NCBI GenBank assembly: GCA_046350555.1
Contig: JAXMAF010000006.1
Coordinates: 186,001-250,000 of the forward strand
Direction of reading: 5' to 3'
DNA length: 64,000 nt
Origin: JAXMAF01 sp046350555
GTDB taxonomy: Bacteria; Planctomycetota; Phycisphaerae; Phycisphaerales; SM1A02
In this document: positions 8,517-17,150 of the stretch, piece by piece
Position numbering within the stretch: the stretch's first letter is position 1
How the letters are laid out: each line of letters starts with the position of its first letter
The notes under the pieces: model-generated
What the model saw: only the letters and a program-made list of their open reading frames with translations
Told to the model about the DNA's origin: nothing
Database searches by the model: none
Made by a program: the position numbers and the translations under genes

Positions 8517-8664
8517 GGATTCCAAGAGGCCTCCATGCGTTCGACCCCCCTTGCCCACAGCGACGTCTCACGGCGCAATCGGGTTGGCTGGGGCGCGAGA
8601 AACAACTGGGACGGGTCTCACGGCGGAATTGGGTTGGCCGGGGCGCCAGAGGCAACTGGGACGC
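8517..8664. repeat. dispersed repeat, copy 1 (plus orientation)
   Basis: Begins GGATTCC, then AGGCCTCCATGCGTTCGACC, then two tandem blocks of GTCTCACGGCG(C/G)AAT(C/T)GGGTTGG ... CAACTGGGACG. Two further copies lie in the opposite orientation at 27301-27425 and 38062-38168. The copy reaches past 8618, so the last codons of the convergent substrate-binding-protein gene are written in repeat sequence. Confidence 0.85.
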
Positions 8665-10273
8665 TTGTCAGACGCACAATCCTTCGGTAGTTCTCGCGGA
8701 AGAACTCGCGGAACTGGCGACGCAGCTCGTCGCTCGGAAGCGCCTGCGCGGGCCAGAGGCGACGCTCGATCCATTGCTCCTTGATCCAACCGTCGCGGAT
8801 CGTGGCCAGTTGCGTCGTGTCGGCAAGCGTCAGCATCGCGCCATCGGGGCCCTGCACCTGTGGCATCGCATCGAAGAGCGTGAGCATCTCGCGGAGCGTT
8901 GGATCGGTCACGTCGGCGGCGGTGACGACGGCGGGCGCACCGTCCGGCGCCGCCGCCGGCGCGCCTCGCCCGCCGAGACCATCCCGCGGATACGCCGGAT
9001 GCGACACGATCGCCCGCCACGCCTCGCGCAGGAGGTCGTGCTCGTCGATGGCCATCGCGCCGAAGATCGGGACGATGAAGGTGCGCACGTTCCGATCGGG
9101 CTTCTCGACCGCCGTCGCGAGCAGGTACGGGTTCACCCGGTCGATCATCCGCTCGAGGAGGCCCGGCTCGAACATCTCGCGGCGGATCGGCATCCGTCGA
9201 AGCTCGTAGCGCTCGGGACCGCGGTTGTCGCCGGCGATGCCCGCGAGCGCGGAGCGCGGCGTGAACTGCCAGAGCGCCTGGCCGTCGAGCGAGAGCGCGA
9301 ACTCGATGAACCGCTTCGCGATCTCCGGCTCGGGAGCGCCGCGCAGCATGGCCACCGGATCGGCGTCGATGCGCGTCTCGCCCGGCGGATCGACGTACCC
9401 GAGCCGGTCTCCGCCGCCGGCGTCGAGGATCGCCTGCGCCTCGTACCGCCCGTAGAAGTCGATGCAGATGCCCGCGGCCGCGTCGCCCTGCGCGACGTCG
9501 ATGGGGCCGCGGGCGCTGCTCGCCGAGAAGGACCTCGCGTTCGCGGCGACGCGCCGCAGGATGCGCCAGCCGTCGGTCCATCCGCGCCGGAGGAGGATCG
9601 CCTCGAACGCGGTGGCGATCGATCCGGACTGCGCCGGATTGACCAGGGAGACCGCGCCGATGAGGCGCGGATCGGCGAGATTCCGCCATTGGCTTGGCGC
9701 TGGAACGCCAAGTTCGTCGAGCACGTCGCGGTTGTAGAGGATGCCGAATCCCGAGAGCGCTGCGCCAAACCAGTACCGGTCGGGGTCGTAGAGCGGATCG
9801 TCGCCGATCCGGTTCTCGTCGCCGTAGACCCCGCGCAGGAAGGCGTCGTCGAAGTCGATCGGCGCGAGCACGGTCGTCGTGCGCTTCTCCAGCCCGTCGC
9901 CAGCGCGGACCTCGACCTCGATCGGCTTCTTGAGTTCGGTGAACTCGTACGACCCGCCGCCGAAGAGCAGGTCGGCGTTGCCACCGATCGGCCGGCCGTC
10001 GCGCAGCGCCGCCCGATACTGGGAGACGAGCATGCGGCGGATGTCGCTGGTGCCGCCTGGCGTGTTCCAGATGACCTCGACGGGCTCTCCGTAGCGCCGC
10101 TCGTGCCAGTCGCTGAAGGCGCGCCCGAACTCGAACCGGATCTGCTCGTTGTGCGGCGAGAGGACGATGAGCCTGCGGGCGTCGCGCGCAAAGGTGCGCT
10201 GCTCGTCGCGCCGCATCACGAGCGGCAGGCCGATCAGGAAGACGAGCGCGAGGATCACGAGCAGACGGGACAT
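8618..10273 (-). CDS. ABC transporter substrate-binding protein, iron(III)-type
   Basis: A 551-residue exported solute-binding protein with an N-terminal membrane anchor or uncleaved signal (LLVILALVFLIGLPLV). Fold landmarks of class II binding proteins (Fe(III)/thiamine/polyamine type) include LIVLSPHNEQIRFEFGRAF, EVIWNTPGGTSDI, LFGGGSYEFTEL, GFGILYNRDVLDELG and the QGDAAAGICIDFYG ligand segment. It is longer than usual (family about 340), with extra C-terminal helices. ATG 10273 is preferred to the longer frame from 10336. The final residues are encoded inside a dispersed repeat, so the original terminus may be lost. No permease or ATPase gene is adjacent. Confidence 0.8.
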   Translation of the reverse strand: MSRLLVILALVFLIGLPLVMRRDEQRTFARDARRLIVLSPHNEQIRFEFGRAFSDWHERRYGEPVEVIWNTPGGTSDIRRMLVSQYRAALRDGRPIGGNADLLFGGGSYEFTELKKPIEVEVRAGDGLEKRTTTVLAPIDFDDAFLRGVYGDENRIGDDPLYDPDRYWFGAALSGFGILYNRDVLDELGVPAPSQWRNLADPRLIGAVSLVNPAQSGSIATAFEAILLRRGWTDGWRILRRVAANARSFSASSARGPIDVAQGDAAAGICIDFYGRYEAQAILDAGGGDRLGYVDPPGETRIDADPVAMLRGAPEPEIAKRFIEFALSLDGQALWQFTPRSALAGIAGDNRGPERYELRRMPIRREMFEPGLLERMIDRVNPYLLATAVEKPDRNVRTFIVPIFGAMAIDEHDLLREAWRAIVSHPAYPRDGLGGRGAPAAAPDGAPAVVTAADVTDPTLREMLTLFDAMPQVQGPDGAMLTLADTTQLATIRDGWIKEQWIERRLWPAQALPSDELRRQFREFFRENYRRIVRLTSVPVASGAPANPIPP

Positions 10274-10367
10274 GGCCGAGGGTGAGCGTACCACCACTTC
10301 CCCCGCCCGCCTGCCGGAGAAGGGAAGGCGCGTCATGCGTCATCCTTCACCCGTCATCCGTCTCCCG

Positions 10368-11249
10368 TCACCTGGCACCGAGGCCGAGGCCGGCGCGCAG
10401 CTGGGCGCAGAGCTTCTCCGCGGCGCTGCGGACGGCGGCCGTCCACTCCGTCGCGTCCGGAGCCGCGTAGATCACGGCGCGGCTCGCCGTCACGATCGCG
10501 CCGCGGCCGTCGGGATGAAAGCAGGGCAGCACGTCCTCGAGTCGGGCGCCCTGGGCGCCGTAGCCGGGAACGAGGAAGACCTGCCTCGGCATGAGCGCTC
10601 GCAGCCGCGCGGTGTCGTCCCGCTTGGTCGCGCCGACGACGGCGCCCAGCGAGCTGAATCCGCGCGCGCCGATCGACGATTCGCCGATCCCCGCGACGAG
10701 TCGCGCCACCGCGTCGGCGACCGTGGTTCCGTCGGCCAGCCGCTGCGACTGGAGCGCGTCGCCACCGGGGTTGCTGGTGCGAACCAGGGCGAACGCGCCG
10801 CGACCGGGACGGAGAAACGGCCGCATTCCATCGTCGCCGAGGTAGCTGTTGATCGTGATCCAGTCCGCGCCGACGGAATCCGCGCATCCAAACGCGGCCT
10901 CCGCGTAGTGCTCGGCGGAGACGCCGATGTCGCCGCGCTTCGCATCGAGGATCACCTCGAGCCCGCGCGCCTTCGCGTGGGCGATGGTGCGCTCCAGCGC
11001 CGCCACGCCCGCGCTTCCGTGGCGTTCGAAGCACGCCGACTGCGGCTTCACGCACGGCACCGTCGCCGCGATCGCGTCGATCACGCCGCGCGAGAATTTC
11101 TCGATGGCGTCGACCGGAGAGATCGATGCGCTGCGCACCGCGCTGGGGATCTTCTCGAGCACCGGGTCGAGCCCGACGCAAACCGGTGCGCCGAGACGCT
11201 CGATGGCGGCGAGGAGTCGATCGGCGGCGTGCGTCGCGGCTGGAGGCAT
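10368..11249 (-). CDS. pyrF: orotidine-5'-phosphate decarboxylase
   Basis: A 293-residue cytosolic enzyme for the last step of de novo UMP synthesis, decarboxylating OMP. The active-site block LDAKRGDIG (Lys104, Asp107) and the substrate strand VCVGLDP (residues 23-29) are present. The phosphate-binding end is PGYGAQG followed by GRGAIVTASRAVIYA. The sequence belongs to the longer type-2 PyrF subfamily. ATG 11249 gives the expected N-terminus. It faces away from the DUF971 gene and trails into the binding-protein promoter region. No other pyrimidine genes are nearby. Confidence 0.93.
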   Translation of the reverse strand: MPPAATHAADRLLAAIERLGAPVCVGLDPVLEKIPSAVRSASISPVDAIEKFSRGVIDAIAATVPCVKPQSACFERHGSAGVAALERTIAHAKARGLEVILDAKRGDIGVSAEHYAEAAFGCADSVGADWITINSYLGDDGMRPFLRPGRGAFALVRTSNPGGDALQSQRLADGTTVADAVARLVAGIGESSIGARGFSSLGAVVGATKRDDTARLRALMPRQVFLVPGYGAQGARLEDVLPCFHPDGRGAIVTASRAVIYAAPDATEWTAAVRSAAEKLCAQLRAGLGLGAR

Positions 11250-11403
11250 TCGCGGAGGGTATGCGGCGACGACGGATGCCTTCGCGCATGGCGTGCGGTC
11301 GCCGCTCGGCGCCCATCGCCCCGAGACGAGTGCGCGAGTCCGCGGCGGCGCGAATGCGCGGCGAAGCCGCCGCCGAGCGCTCCCGCGGGTTCTACCATCG
11401 GCC

Positions 11404-11754
11404 GTGACCGACCGGCCGCGCCATCTCGACCTGGACCGAACCAGGGGCCTTGCCGTCGAGTGGTCCGACGGAACGCGCAGCTTCTATCCCGTCGCCCACC
11501 TTCGGCGCCTCTCTCCTTCGGCGGACGCCCGCCATCTTCGCGAGCAGATGGCGAGGAATCCCTTGACGGTGCTGCCGTCGAACGCCACCTCGAACGGCCC
11601 GCTCACGGCGCTCGACGCCGAACTCGTCGGGAACTACGCGATTCGAATCCACTTCTCCGACGGCCACGAGACCGGGATCTACTCGTGGAGCTACCTTCGG
11701 GAGATCGATCCGGCGACGATGCCGCGGAGCGCGCCGCCATGCGCCTCGCCCTGA
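11404..11754 (+). CDS. DUF971 (GBBH-like N-terminal domain) protein
   Basis: A 116-residue protein consisting of a single DUF971 domain, the zinc-containing N-terminal fold of gamma-butyrobetaine hydroxylase: LAVEWSDGTRSFYPVAHLRR near the start, then LVGNYAIRIHFSDGHETGIY and SWSYLREID at the end. Stand-alone bacterial members are linked in places to Fe-S protein metabolism, but their role is not settled. GTG 11404 is chosen because the preceding sequence is antisense to the pyrF upstream region. Its last 16 bases overlap the start of the glycosyltransferase, so the two are probably cotranscribed. Confidence 0.85.
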   Translation: MTDRPRHLDLDRTRGLAVEWSDGTRSFYPVAHLRRLSPSADARHLREQMARNPLTVLPSNATSNGPLTALDAELVGNYAIRIHFSDGHETGIYSWSYLREIDPATMPRSAPPCASP

Positions 11755-13292
11755 TCCACGACGAGCGGACGCTGCGCCGCGAGCACGCGGCGCTCGTGCG
11801 GCTCTGCGTGGCCCTGCTCGACGACGGCATGCACCTCGTGCGGCTCGTTCCGGAGGCCTTCGATCCGTTCCGCGACGACGACGGCGAACGCAACCTCTCG
11901 CTCGTGCCGCGCATCGACTACGAGCCGCGCGTTCCCTTCTGGCAGCGGGCCGGGCGGCGCGCCCGACTGCTCGACGCGCTCGACAAGGCGCCGCCGGATG
12001 CGCTGCTCGTCGTGGGCGACGGCGCGTGGCCGATGGCGATCGACCTCGCCACCGCGCTCGAGTCTCCGCTGCTCGTCGAAGTCTGGTCGTTCCACGAGGC
12101 GGGGCGGCTCGCTCGCCTGCGCGCGGCCCGGGACGGAACGATCGCCGCGTGCGCCGTCGGCCTCGCGACGGTTGCCGAATGGCTCCGCGCCAGGATCGAT
12201 CCGGCGCTCGTCCACCACGTGCCGCTCTGCGTCGCGACGACGGATCGCGCCGCGCTCCTGCCCGACTCGCCGACCATCGACGCCACGAGGACCGGCACGC
12301 CAGGCGCGGCCTCACCGGTCGGCGTCCGACGCGCCCCCTGGAGCGCCGCGCGGCGCCCGCTCGAACGCGCCGAGCCGCGGCCGCGATTGGACGAGACGAC
12401 GGGGCTGGCGATGGCGATCATCGGCGAGGGAGACGACGTCGCCGCGTTCGCGGCGGCGCTCGGCGCGGTGCGACGACTCGCGACGGAGCTGCCCGAGTTG
12501 CGCGTGGCGCTGGAGATCCGCGGACGGCGCGGGCACGACATCTGGCGCGTCGTTCGCGAGCTCGACCTGCTCGATCGCGTCTGCACGGTCGCCGACGCCG
12601 ATGCGGTCCGCTCGCTCATGCTCCACTGCGACGCCCTGCTCGTGCCCGAGCGCACCGGGTCCCTGCGCGGCCTGGTGCTGGAGGCGATGGCCGCCGGCAC
12701 CCTGGTGGTCGCCCTCGACGATCCGCTCGTCGACGTGCTCGAGCCCGACCGAACCGCGATCGTGGTTCCGTCGCCGACCGTCGATGCGTGGGTGACGGCG
12801 CTGCGGCGCGTCGTCGCCGGCGGCGAGCTCGCGATCGTCGAGGCGGCGCGCCGCGCCATCGCCGAGCACCATCGGTCGAGCGACCACGCCGCGGCGCTGA
12901 CGGCCCTGTGCGAGCGGGCGGTCCGCGGCGACGTGCTCCTTCGACCCCGCGTAAATCCGGCGGGTTCGACCACGGCCGGATCGGCCGCCGCCGAGGCGTC
13001 GGCGCGTGGCGACGAGTCGGCCGCGCACCGCGACGAATCGGCCAGGGCGACGAATCGGCCACACAGCGACGAACGACGAGCCGGCCGCGCAAAATGTGCG
13101 GCCAGTGACGAACCCGCCGGGGCGGGTCCACGTAGGAGGGGTGACCCGCCTCCTCATGGTGGACCTCTCCCCTCCGCCCCGCCTCGGTCTGTCCGTGGCG
13201 GGGTTTTTCGCTGGCGGGCAGCGGGTGCCGGAAAGTCCTTGCACTCGGTCCGGACCCGCTGCACACTACGAGTCGGCATGGATGCCTGTTGA
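11739..13292 (+). CDS. GT4-like glycosyltransferase with doubtful C-terminal tail
   Basis: Residues 1-405 look like a GT-B glycosyltransferase: N-terminal Rossmann half (MRLALIHDERTLRREHAALV), then a C-terminal half with ICTVADADAVRSLMLHCDAL-like helix, LVPERTGSLRGLVLEAMAAG (the EX7E nucleotide-sugar region) and TLVVALDDPLVDVLEPD. Donor and acceptor are unknown. The start ATG 11739 overlaps the DUF971 stop. From about residue 406 the translation becomes low-complexity (GDESAAHRDESARATNRP) and passes through a strong terminator at 13177-13208 before stopping. The true end is therefore likely near 12960-13100, and a frameshift or sequence error is suspected. Confidence 0.7.
   Translation: MRLALIHDERTLRREHAALVRLCVALLDDGMHLVRLVPEAFDPFRDDDGERNLSLVPRIDYEPRVPFWQRAGRRARLLDALDKAPPDALLVVGDGAWPMAIDLATALESPLLVEVWSFHEAGRLARLRAARDGTIAACAVGLATVAEWLRARIDPALVHHVPLCVATTDRAALLPDSPTIDATRTGTPGAASPVGVRRAPWSAARRPLERAEPRPRLDETTGLAMAIIGEGDDVAAFAAALGAVRRLATELPELRVALEIRGRRGHDIWRVVRELDLLDRVCTVADADAVRSLMLHCDALLVPERTGSLRGLVLEAMAAGTLVVALDDPLVDVLEPDRTAIVVPSPTVDAWVTALRRVVAGGELAIVEAARRAIAEHHRSSDHAAALTALCERAVRGDVLLRPRVNPAGSTTAGSAAAEASARGDESAAHRDESARATNRPHSDERRAGRAKCAASDEPAGAGPRRRGDPPPHGGPLPSAPPRSVRGGVFRWRAAGAGKSLHSVRTRCTLRVGMDAC
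13177..13208 (+). terminator. rho-independent terminator
   Basis: Stem CCCCGCC / GGCGGGG with a 13-base loop, followed directly by TTTTT. Two smaller hairpins (around 13105 and 13130) precede it. It ends the DUF971-glycosyltransferase unit but lies inside the nominal reading frame of the glycosyltransferase. Confidence 0.8.
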
Positions 13293-13400
13293 CTTGTGCC
13301 CAGCATCCACCCGCCGCCGAACTGGAACTGGTCTCACGACCGTCTCAGCTCGGCGGTTTTGCTTTCCACGCCGTCGACGGGAGGATCCGGTCACGACAAA

Positions 13401-13438
13401 CAGCCGGCCGCGCGCGTGAACCGCGACGCGACCGGCTG
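13401..13438 (-). terminator. hairpin downstream of the small lipoprotein gene
   Basis: On the minus strand CAGCCGGTCGCG pairs with CGCGGCCGGCTG and is followed by TTTGTCGT. It sits 17 bases beyond the stop of the lipoprotein gene. The T-run is short, so its strength is uncertain. Confidence 0.55.
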
Positions 13439-13454
13439 TCGATTGGAGTCCGTA

Positions 13455-13667
13455 TTACTTGCTCTCGCCGCCCCCGCCGCCTCCGCCGCCCTTCGGCGCA
13501 CTCTTGAGGCCCTCGTTGATCTTCTTATCGGGCGGGTCGATCGTCGAGGTCGGCTTCGGCTTCGCCTGGATGGTCCGTCCACCGGGAGCCGAGCTTCCAC
13601 CACAACCGACAAGCAGCAGCGACGCCAGCAGGGCCGCAGCGCCGCCGGCAACAAGCATCTTCTTCAT
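13455..13667 (-). CDS. small lipoprotein
   Basis: A 70-residue exported lipoprotein: charged start MKKM, hydrophobic core (VAGGAAALLASLLL) and lipobox LLVGC with Cys about residue 22. A short mature region follows, rich in Pro/Lys (IQAKPKPTSTIDPPDKK) and then poly-Gly before GESK. ATG 13667 follows AAGGAA at good spacing. It ends with TAA, rare here. A hairpin terminator follows. Function unknown; its size resembles small envelope-anchored peptides. Confidence 0.75.
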   Translation of the reverse strand: MKKMLVAGGAAALLASLLLVGCGGSSAPGGRTIQAKPKPTSTIDPPDKKINEGLKSAPKGGGGGGGGESK

Positions 13668-13983
13668 GACGAAGTTCCTTTCGACTGACGCCGGGCCGCG
13701 ACATGCGAGCCGAGGCGTCGGGGGGTGCATGGGGCCGATCAACGGCGCACGAGGAGAACGCACGAGCGGTTCGTCGACGCGCGGCCCGTCGCCGCGACGA
13801 TGACGAATGTCGGAGGATTGGAGCCGCGCCGCGCGGCGAGGTCAAGCCCCCGCGAGGACAACCGGTGGCCAGCCGGCAGTTGGTCGGTGTTCGGCCGACG
13901 CTCGACCGGCGCCCGATCCATCCGAGAAACGGCGCCCGGCCATCCGCGTCCGGCGGGCCGGCCGTGGCCGCGGAAGGACGGAA
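13668..13983. other. intergenic region without recognisable gene
   Basis: A 316-base spacer upstream of the lipoprotein gene and downstream of the aminotransferase. Translations in all frames are Arg/Ala/Pro-rich and unlike known families. No tRNA or strong hairpin was seen. Confidence 0.45.
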
Positions 13984-15177
13984 TCATCCCCGCAGCAACT
14001 CCGCCAGCACGCGGAGACCCGCGGCGAGCGTCTCTTCCTTCGCGGCGAAACTGAGCCGGAAGTGCGTGTCGCGCCGGCTGAAGACCTTGCCCGGGATGAC
14101 GAGCACGCTGCGCTCGATCGCCTTCTCCACGAACTGCGTGGCGCTCAGCCCGAGCCGCGCGGGCACCTCGACGAAGGCGTAGAAGGCGCCGCCCGGGCTG
14201 GGAACGTCGGTGACCTCGCGCAGCGTCCGCACCACCATGTCGCGGCGCTTCTCGTAGGCCGCGACGTGGGGACCGATGTCGACCGCATCGGTGTCGAAGG
14301 CGGGCACGACTCCCAACTGGGCCATCGACGGCGCGCAGACGTACGTGTACTGCTGAAGCTTGGCCATCTCCTGGACGATCGTCCGCGGCCCCGCGACGTA
14401 GCCCAGGCGCCAGCCCGTGCAGCCGTACGACTTGCCGAAGCCGCGCACCAGCAGCACGCGGTCGCTCGTCCGCGCCGGGCTCGGGCAGACGCCATCCTCG
14501 GCCGCGTCGGAGAAGACGAACTCGTCGTAGATCTCGTCGGTGATGAGCAGCACGCCGCGCCTCTGGCAGAGCTCGACGATGTCGCGCAGCTCGGCGCTGG
14601 TGAGCACCACGCCGCAGGGGTTGCTCGGGCTGTTCACGATGACCGCCTTCGTGCGCGGGCCGAGGCAGCGCTCGATGCGCTCGGCGGTCATGCGGAAGTC
14701 CGGATACGTGTCGCACGTGACAACCTTGGCGCCCGTGAGCGGGCCAAGCTGCGGGTACATCACGAAGTAAGGATCGGGAACGACCAGCTCGTCGCCCGGA
14801 TCGAGCAGCGCCATCGCGGCGAGCAGCAGCGCGCCGCTCGTGCCGGAGGTCACCAGCGCGCCCAGTTCGTCGCTTGGGCCGTGCCAGCCCAGTTCCATGC
14901 GCAGCCGGGACCAGATCGCCTCGAGCAGCTCGGGCACGCCCTGCGTGACCGTGTAACCGTTGCGATCGTTGCGGATCGCCGCGATCGCCGCCTCCTTCAT
15001 GGCGGCGGGAACCGGAAAGTCGGGCTGGCCGATCGACAGGTTGATCGGGTTCTTGAGCTTCGCCCCCAGGTCGAAGACCTTGCGGATGCCGGATGCATCG
15101 ATCGCGCGGGATCGCGCCGAGAGCAGGTGATCGAACGTCGTGGGCGCAGTCGGCATGGGAGCGTTGGAGGTCGGCAT
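13984..15177 (-). CDS. class I/II PLP-dependent aminotransferase
   Basis: A 397-residue cytosolic fold-type I aminotransferase of the aspartate/aromatic family. Residues seen: substrate-binding INLSIGQPDFPVP (46-58), VNSPSNPCG with Asn186, TDEIYDEF with Asp214 (pyridine nitrogen), Schiff-base Lys249 in RGFGKSYGCTGWRLGY, and Arg near the C-terminus (THFRLSFA). It most resembles bacterial aspartate or pyruvate-producing aminotransferases; the amino donor cannot be told. ATG 15177 is used; a second in-frame ATG lies at 15156. Monocistronic by appearance. Confidence 0.9.
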   Translation of the reverse strand: MPTSNAPMPTAPTTFDHLLSARSRAIDASGIRKVFDLGAKLKNPINLSIGQPDFPVPAAMKEAAIAAIRNDRNGYTVTQGVPELLEAIWSRLRMELGWHGPSDELGALVTSGTSGALLLAAMALLDPGDELVVPDPYFVMYPQLGPLTGAKVVTCDTYPDFRMTAERIERCLGPRTKAVIVNSPSNPCGVVLTSAELRDIVELCQRRGVLLITDEIYDEFVFSDAAEDGVCPSPARTSDRVLLVRGFGKSYGCTGWRLGYVAGPRTIVQEMAKLQQYTYVCAPSMAQLGVVPAFDTDAVDIGPHVAAYEKRRDMVVRTLREVTDVPSPGGAFYAFVEVPARLGLSATQFVEKAIERSVLVIPGKVFSRRDTHFRLSFAAKEETLAAGLRVLAELLRG

Positions 15178-15371
15178 CGGTCGACGGGCGAATGGCGGGC
15201 GTGAACGAGGGAAACGAGTGGCGACGGGCCCGGGCGGACGGGTCCGGATGCTACACGCGCCGCGATGCGCCACCCGTCGAGCCCCGAAGGGTGAAGAGTT
15301 CACACCGATGCGGCCGTGGGCTGAACAACGCGGCGCGCGACGACGGCGCGGATGAACCGTCGCCAAGCACA

Positions 15372-15397
15372 ACGGCCCCGGCGCGCGCCGGGGCCGT
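15372..15397 (-). terminator. long perfect palindrome after the small basic protein gene
   Basis: A 26-base self-complementary sequence (ACGGCCCCGGCGC and its complement) 24 bases beyond the stop at 15422, followed on the minus strand by TTGTGCTT. It probably terminates the small basic protein transcript, although the U-tract is weak and the same hairpin could act on either strand. Confidence 0.5.
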
Positions 15398-15421
15398 CGA
15401 ACGATCGGAACGCGACCGCGG

Positions 15422-15784
15422 CTACTTCTTCGCGGCGCCCTTGGCAGCGCCGCCCGCGGCCGGCTTGGCCGCTCCCGCAGCGGGCTTCGCCCCCGCCGCC
15501 GGCGCCGCACCCTTGGCCGGCGCCGCAGCGCCCTTCGCCCCCGCGGCGCCCGCGGCCGGCGCAGCGGCCTTGGCATCGCCACCCTCGGCCTCGCCTTCGG
15601 CCTTCTTCTTCTTGCTCACGGCCGCCTTGATGCTGCGCACCTTGACGAGCCCGAGCGCGCTGTCCTTCTCGAGGACGAAGCGCTCCTCGGTGGCGAGCTT
15701 GGTGATGCGCTCCGCCCGCGTGAGGACGTTGCGGTGCTGGTTCAGTGAACCGGACGAGGTCTTGAGGCTGCGATGGATGCTCAT
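15422..15784 (-). CDS. small basic protein (PVC-type) with Ala/Pro/Lys-rich tail
   Basis: Residues 1-55 (MSIHRSLKTSSGSLNQHRNV, then LTRAERITKLATEERF and LGLVKVRSIKA) match the small basic protein family shared by Planctomycetes, Verrucomicrobia and Chlamydiae, proposed to act with the ribosome or RNA on the basis of its charge. Family members are usually about 55-65 residues. Here a run of Lys (SKKKK) leads into an extra 60-residue tail of Ala, Pro, Gly and Lys (KGAAPAAGAKPAAGAAKPAA), like bacterial histone-H1-type tails. It is followed by a hairpin. A high expression level would be expected but is not shown. Confidence 0.8.
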   Translation of the reverse strand: MSIHRSLKTSSGSLNQHRNVLTRAERITKLATEERFVLEKDSALGLVKVRSIKAAVSKKKKAEGEAEGGDAKAAAPAAGAAGAKGAAAPAKGAAPAAGAKPAAGAAKPAAGGAAKGAAKK

Positions 15785-15887
15785 GGCGGAAGCGTTGATG
15801 AATCGGATGTCGGTCGCGATGACGATGCGGCGGTCACGCGACCGGTGACGACGAGCGGAGCGGATTCTTGCGTGCGGCCGGCGACCA

Positions 15888-17045
15888 TCAGCCGGTGAAC
15901 TGCTCGGGATAGGCGCCTTCGAAGCCCTTGTTGCCTCGGCCGGCGCGCTCCCACTTCTTCCCCACCTCGATCAGCCGCGCACGAAGGTCCTTGTATTCGG
16001 CGGACGTTCGGTCGGGCTTTCCCGAGAACCCGGGAAGGACGATCACCTTGCGGGATTCGGCATTATGGTCGCGCACGACGCAGGCATCAAGGCCGTTGTC
16101 GCGCAGGAACTTGACCAGCTCGCCAGCCCGGCTCGCCATTGGACGCGCGACCACGAAGTACGACCATCCCGGTTGGCGAGGATCGGCCCTCGAATCGCCG
16201 GTGGGATCCGCCGTGCCGTCTCGACGCCCATCCTTGCCCGCGGGTGCCGCCTTGCCATCCTCGCCCGGCTTGCGTTGCGGCAACGATCCCGCACCTGCGG
16301 CACCGGCGAGGTCGCCCGTCCGCCCCGAGCCGCCGGCGGCGCCGCGCGGAGCGTCGGTCCTGCGGAGCGGGTCCTTCACACCACGACCGTCGGCGCCGGC
16401 TTGGTCGCCGCCCGCGCCGTCGGGCTCGCTGGCAAGCCGCGCCGCCAGTTCCGCGGCGCGTCGCTCGGTCGACTTGTTGGCACCGTGGTTGACCCCCGCG
16501 ACGTAGGCAAGCACGACCACGACCACCGCCGCGGCGATGCCGGTGTAGATGTAGCCGATGGGCACGCGAAGGGCCCGTGCCGACGACGCGCCGGGCGCCA
16601 TGGAGGCGCTCGTGGTTGCGACCGGCGGACGGCGACCGTCTGCGCGCGCGGCGCCCGCCCGGGGCGGCGCGGCGGTCGCGGAGGCGATCGACGGAGCCGC
16701 CACGGCCGACGAAGGCTTCGCTGGCGCGATCGGACTCGCGGCGCGCCCTGCTGTCGCCGCTTCGGCCGCCGTGGACGTGCTCGGAACGTTGGTGGCCGAA
16801 CGGACCGTCGCCGTGGCCGGGCGCGCGGAATGCGGCGCATCCGGCGCTGGCTCGGCCGCAGCGCCGGGGATCGAAGTCGTCGGCGCGGACGCCGGAGCGC
16901 CCGTTCCCGTGGCGGCGCCGGCGACCGCGTTCTGCGACGCGCCTGCGGACCCATCCGGAACAGCGCGCCGGTTCGTCACCGGTGTCAGGCTCGCGCGGTC
17001 GCGGATCAGCTCGTAGAGCGCAGGTTGATTGGGCCGTCGAGCCAT
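15888..17045 (-). CDS. single-pass membrane protein with SPOR-like C-terminal domain
   Basis: A 385-residue protein. N-terminus MARRPNQPALYELIRDR, then a long Ala/Pro/Thr linker (about 25-155), one membrane helix (IGYIYTGIAAAVVVVVLAYV, about 160-182), a Gly/Asp-rich linker, and a compact C-terminal domain of about 85 residues (WSYFVVARPMASRAGELVKF, then DACVVRDHNAESRKVIVLPG) with the alpha/beta pattern of SPOR-like peptidoglycan-binding modules. I do not recognise the family with certainty; similar proteins occur as hypotheticals in Phycisphaerae. ATG 17045 is preferred because AAAGGA lies upstream; another ATG is at 17090. Confidence 0.65.
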   Translation of the reverse strand: MARRPNQPALYELIRDRASLTPVTNRRAVPDGSAGASQNAVAGAATGTGAPASAPTTSIPGAAAEPAPDAPHSARPATATVRSATNVPSTSTAAEAATAGRAASPIAPAKPSSAVAAPSIASATAAPPRAGAARADGRRPPVATTSASMAPGASSARALRVPIGYIYTGIAAAVVVVVLAYVAGVNHGANKSTERRAAELAARLASEPDGAGGDQAGADGRGVKDPLRRTDAPRGAAGGSGRTGDLAGAAGAGSLPQRKPGEDGKAAPAGKDGRRDGTADPTGDSRADPRQPGWSYFVVARPMASRAGELVKFLRDNGLDACVVRDHNAESRKVIVLPGFSGKPDRTSAEYKDLRARLIEVGKKWERAGRGNKGFEGAYPEQFTG

Positions 17046-17150
17046 GCGGAGTGAAGGTCCTTTGTTCGCCGGAATCGGCCGATCGATCATCGTTCGAGGT
17101 TCGTTCGCGGCCCGTTCGAAGCGGTTCCGAGCGCCGCGCGCGACCCGTTC

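Noticed and set aside
8384..10285. 633-residue plus-strand open frame opposite the substrate-binding protein
   Set aside because: Composition is Arg/Asp/Ala-rich without domain features; the minus strand encodes a recognisable binding protein.
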